Shown here: in pieces, positions 6,249 to 7,660 of the stretch
Position numbering within the stretch: position 1 is the first letter of the stretch
How the letters are laid out: each line of letters starts with the position of its first letter
DNA from: Gemmatimonadota bacterium
Lineage (GTDB): Bacteria > Gemmatimonadota > Gemmatimonadetes > Gemmatimonadales > Gemmatimonadaceae
Length of the DNA stretch: 7,660 nt
Reading direction: 5' to 3'
Assembly (NCBI GenBank): GCA_947475795.1
Contig: CANJOX010000153.1
Location: 1-7,660, forward strand
Notes under the pieces: generated by a model
What the model saw: the letters and a program-made list of their open reading frames with translations, nothing else
What the model was told of the DNA's origin: nothing
Databases searched by the model: none
Made by a program: the position numbers and the translations under genes

Positions 6249-6282
6249 AAGCCCCGCAGCGACCGAAGTCGTTGCGGGGCTT
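6249..6282. terminator. Bidirectional terminator, right copy (tRNA operon and antitoxin)
   Basis: A 15-bp stem (6249-6263 with 6268-6282) has one non-Watson-Crick pair. The minus-strand loop is UUCG closed by C-G, following tRNA-Pro by 13 nt. The minus-strand tail is a short UUUG stretch, weaker than the left copy. On the + strand the stem is followed by UUCUACUU, so it could also end the antitoxin transcript. Confidence 0.7.
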
Positions 6283-6336
6283 CTACTTATATCAGTCGGG
6301 GCGACAGGATTTGAACCTGCGACCTCCTGCTCCCGA
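6252..6336. repeat. Right 85-bp direct repeat (tRNA-Pro 3' half plus terminator)
   Basis: Partner of 5659-5743 at a constant 593-bp offset. It lies within the functional tRNA-Pro gene from U33 to A73 and continues through the downstream terminator. Beyond the block the similarity fades: position 6251 differs, three A's match at 6248-6250, and nothing aligns further. Confidence 0.92.
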
Positions 6337-6369
6337 AGCAGGCGCTCTACCGGGCTAAGCTACGCCCCG
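6296..6369 (-). tRNA. tRNA-Pro(CGG)
   Basis: A 74-nt cloverleaf. The acceptor CGGGGCG pairs with CGCCCCG, the anticodon stem is CCTGC/GCAGG with loop TTCGGGA, and the T-arm is GCAGG-TTCAAAT-CCTGT. The anticodon CGG (6333-6335) reads CCG. C1-G72 with A73 fits bacterial prolyl-tRNA synthetase identity. CCA is not encoded. It is the last gene of the tRNA operon, and its 3' half is part of the duplicated 85-bp repeat. Confidence 0.97.
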
Positions 6370-6405
6370 TGCGACGTCATGGTGCCCACTGCATCACAAC
6401 CACTA

Positions 6406-6479
6406 CGCGCCTAGAAGGACTCGAACCTCCAACCTTCTGATCCGTAGTCAGATGCTCTATCCAATTGAGCTATAGGCGC
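6406..6479 (-). tRNA. tRNA-Arg(ACG)
   Basis: A 74-nt cloverleaf. The acceptor GCGCCTA pairs with TAGGCGC, the anticodon stem is TCTGA/TCAGA with loop CTACGGA, and the T-loop is TTCGAGT. The anticodon ACG (6443-6445) would be converted to ICG by a TadA-type deaminase and read CGU, CGC and CGA. The discriminator is G73. CCA is not encoded. Confidence 0.97.
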
Positions 6480-6619
6480 AAAACTCCGATGCACCACGAC
6501 CCGCGCACAGCCTCTCCCAAGAGAGAGTCCCGGAACCTAGTCGAGCACGCTTGCCCATGCTACCGGCAAGCACCCGCCAGGCTGTCCAACACCACCACCT
6601 GCACCAGCAGACCAGCATA
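6480..6619. other. Long spacer between tRNA-Val and tRNA-Arg genes
   Basis: This 140-bp spacer is much longer than the 20-36 bp gaps on either side of the Val and Arg genes. It holds a 7-bp inverted repeat GCTTGCC/GGCAAGC (6549-6555, 6565-6571) and a smaller CTCTC/GAGAG hairpin (6512-6525). I find no tRNA or coding sequence in it. The hairpins could help tRNA processing. Confidence 0.4.
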
Positions 6620-6693
6620 TGGGTCGTACAAGACTCGAACTTGTGACCTCCACGATGTCAACGTGGCGCTCTAACCAACTGAGCTAACGACCC
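6620..6693 (-). tRNA. tRNA-Val(GAC)
   Basis: A 74-nt cloverleaf. The acceptor GGGTCGT pairs with ACGACCC, the anticodon stem is CCACG/CGTGG with loop TTGACAT, and the T-arm is ACAAG-TTCGAGT-CTTGT. The anticodon GAC (6657-6659) reads GUC and GUU. A73 is the expected valine discriminator. CCA is not encoded. Confidence 0.97.
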
Positions 6694-6713
6694 AAGACAT
6701 CGGTGTACTACAA

Positions 6714-6786
6714 AGCGGGAAACGGGACTCGAACCCGCGACCCCAACCTTGGCAAGGTTGTGCTCTACCAACTGAGCTATTCCCGC
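6714..6786 (-). tRNA. tRNA-Gly(GCC)
   Basis: A 73-nt cloverleaf. The acceptor GCGGGAA pairs with TTCCCGC, the anticodon stem is CAACC/GGTTG with loop TTGCCAA, and the T-arm is GCGGG-TTCGAGT-CCCGT. The anticodon GCC (6751-6753) reads GGC and GGU. U73 matches the bacterial glycine discriminator. CCA is not encoded. Confidence 0.97.
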
Positions 6787-6874
6787 AGACCTACCCGACT
6801 GCTGACGCAGACGGAACCGGATTGTCTCCAGACGCGTTCATCGATCAAACACGCCAACGCGAGCTGCACCGGGA

Positions 6875-6947
<73 letters not shown>

Positions 6948-7013
6948 GGCCGAGATGCCGGCGCCAGACGACCCAGTACGTCGGGTCTGCCAGCGGGGGC
7001 ATCAGGAACGCGC

Positions 7014-7042
7014 AGTCTAGTCAGGTGTACCCTCTTCGTCAA
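7014..7042 (-). promoter_or_regulatory. Promoter of the five-tRNA operon
   Basis: On the minus strand, TTGACG (7037-7042) and TAGACT (7014-7019) are separated by exactly 17 bp, close to the sigma-70 consensus. Transcription would begin near 7007, about 60 nt before tRNA-Ala. All five tRNAs follow on the same strand with no further clear promoter, and the first strong terminator lies after tRNA-Pro. Confidence 0.7.
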
Positions 7043-7129
7043 GCAGAAGACTTTCGAACGACCTAGCGATTTTCGTTCTGACGCGTAAGGTTGCATGGCT
7101 ACCCGGCGCTGGGGTCATGCGCGCCGAGT

Positions 7130-7157
7130 TTGATCGAAGCTCCCTTGTTACTAGCAA
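7130..7157 (+). promoter_or_regulatory. Weak candidate promoter for the sigma factor gene
   Basis: TTGATC (7130-7135) and TAGCAA (7152-7157) are separated by 16 bp, about 40 bp before the sigma factor ATG. The match is modest and other starts in 7043-7130 are possible. Confidence 0.25.
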
Positions 7158-7194
7158 CGCGGACGATGTCCCGTCCCGAGGACCATAGACACTC

Positions 7195-7660
7195 ATGACT
7201 GACGTCAAGCGGAAGCGCCGTCGTGCGGCCCCCGCCGGCATCGCGCCGACCGAACCCGAACGCGACATCCTCGACCAGTACCTGTACGAGGTGAGCACCT
7301 ATCCGCTGCTGAAAGCCGCGGAAGAGATCGAGTTGGCGAAGAAGATCCGTGCCGGTGATCAGGATGCGCTGCAGGAGCTCGTCAAGCGCAATCTCCGCTT
7401 CGTCATTTCGGTCGCCAAGAAGTATCAAAACCGTGGCCTGCCGCTCATCGATCTGATCGGCGAAGGCAACGTCGGCCTGCTGACGGCCGCGCGGAAGTTC
7501 GATCCCGATCAGGGCGTCAAGTTCATCTCGTACGCCGTGTGGTGGATTCGCCAGGCCATCCTCTCGTCGCTGGCGCGACAGGGGCGCACGGTTCGCGTGC
7601 CTCTCAATCGCACCGCTGACCTGTCGCGCATCATCAAGGCCTCGGAAATCCTGCGCCAGA
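7195..7660 (+). CDS. RNA polymerase sigma-70 family factor, RpoD/SigA-like (partial, 3' end outside window)
   Basis: The first 155 residues of a primary-type sigma factor, which directs RNA polymerase to promoters. After a short basic tail (MTDVKRKRRRAAP) come region 1.2 (about 23-53, ILDQYLYEVSTYPLLKAAEE), region 2.1-2.2 (about 56-105, NLRFVISVAKKYQNRGLPL and IDLIGEGNVGLLTAARKFD), and region 2.3-2.4 (about 106-136, FISYAVWWIRQAI through RQGRTVRVP). The start of region 3 follows. The AVWWIRQAI element is the promoter-melting and -10-reading segment, so this is a sigma-70 group 1 or 2 factor, not an ECF factor. Region 1.1 is absent, so the protein is shorter at the N-terminus than Escherichia coli RpoD. 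ATG 7195 is the first start after an in-frame TAG (7186-7188). GAGGA (7178-7182) is a distant Shine-Dalgarno. Whether it is the housekeeping or an alternative factor cannot be settled here. Confidence 0.93.
   Translation, partial: MTDVKRKRRRAAPAGIAPTEPERDILDQYLYEVSTYPLLKAAEEIELAKKIRAGDQDALQELVKRNLRFVISVAKKYQNRGLPLIDLIGEGNVGLLTAARKFDPDQGVKFISYAVWWIRQAILSSLARQGRTVRVPLNRTADLSRIIKASEILRQ

Larger units (their letters stand above)
5659..6336. mobile_element. Small tRNA-Pro-targeted insertion carrying a toxin-antitoxin remnant
   Basis: Two 85-bp direct repeats derived from the 3' half of tRNA-Pro(CGG) bound a repeat-to-repeat unit of 593 bp. The intact tRNA lies on the right, and a severed 3' half remains on the left. 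This is the footprint of site-specific integration at a tRNA, with the junction in the anticodon loop, a known crossover site for tyrosine recombinases. The interior holds only an antitoxin gene and a toxin remnant, and there is no integrase. It may be a decayed island or a cassette moved by an integrase supplied in trans. A tandem duplication by unequal exchange, followed by insertion, is the alternative. Confidence 0.55.

Noticed and set aside
6961..6985. Imperfect inverted repeat CAGAC/GTCTG in the tRNA operon leader
   Set aside because: Only the outer five base pairs match and the interior does not pair, so it is not convincing as an operator or attenuator.
7017..7428. Minus-strand frames opposite the start of the sigma factor gene
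   Set aside because: They lie antisense to highly conserved sigma regions 1.2-2.2 and over the tRNA operon promoter, and have no recognisable domain.

Overview
The window looks like chromosome from a high-GC, Gram-negative environmental bacterium, most probably a member of the Gemmatimonadota. This placement is an inference. It rests on GC-rich third positions, a DUF5916 outer-membrane protein, and a sigma-70 factor with a very short N-terminus. No ribosomal RNA or marker-gene comparison could be run.

Positions 1-5520 hold ordinary-looking chromosomal genes. The 3' end of an unrecognised + strand gene meets, tail to tail, a 756-residue DUF5916 outer-membrane protein with a CBM9-like domain on the minus strand. 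One hairpin contains both stop codons. Divergent from the DUF5916 gene is a GNS-like sulfatase, probably a lipoprotein, with an intact CSPSR activation motif. Its 3' end overlaps by 35 bp the end of a polytopic DUF4153/DUF4173-type membrane protein on the minus strand. The upstream region of that gene carries a candidate promoter and two AAGTACTT palindromes 85 bp apart.

Positions 5650-6370 are the most interesting part. The 3' half of tRNA-Pro(CGG), from U33 of the anticodon loop to the 3' end, occurs twice with its downstream terminator as an 85-bp direct repeat (83/85 identical). The two copies are 593 bp apart. Between them lies a toxin-antitoxin locus: a promoter whose spacer holds a perfect 19-bp palindrome, a 31-codon remnant of a RelE/ParE-type toxin, and an apparently intact 107-residue HTH antitoxin of the YiaG/COG2944 type. 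This looks like a very small or decayed element inserted at a tRNA gene that has lost its toxin and carries no integrase.

Positions 6296-6947 contain five tRNA genes, all on the minus strand, in transcription order Ala(GGC), Gly(GCC), Val(GAC), Arg(ACG), Pro(CGG). They appear to be one operon with a strong candidate promoter (TTGACG, 17 bp, TAGACT) and a terminator with a UUCG tetraloop after tRNA-Pro. None encodes CCA. Divergent from the operon, and running off the right edge, is a primary-like sigma-70 factor gene, so transcription and translation functions share one intergenic region.
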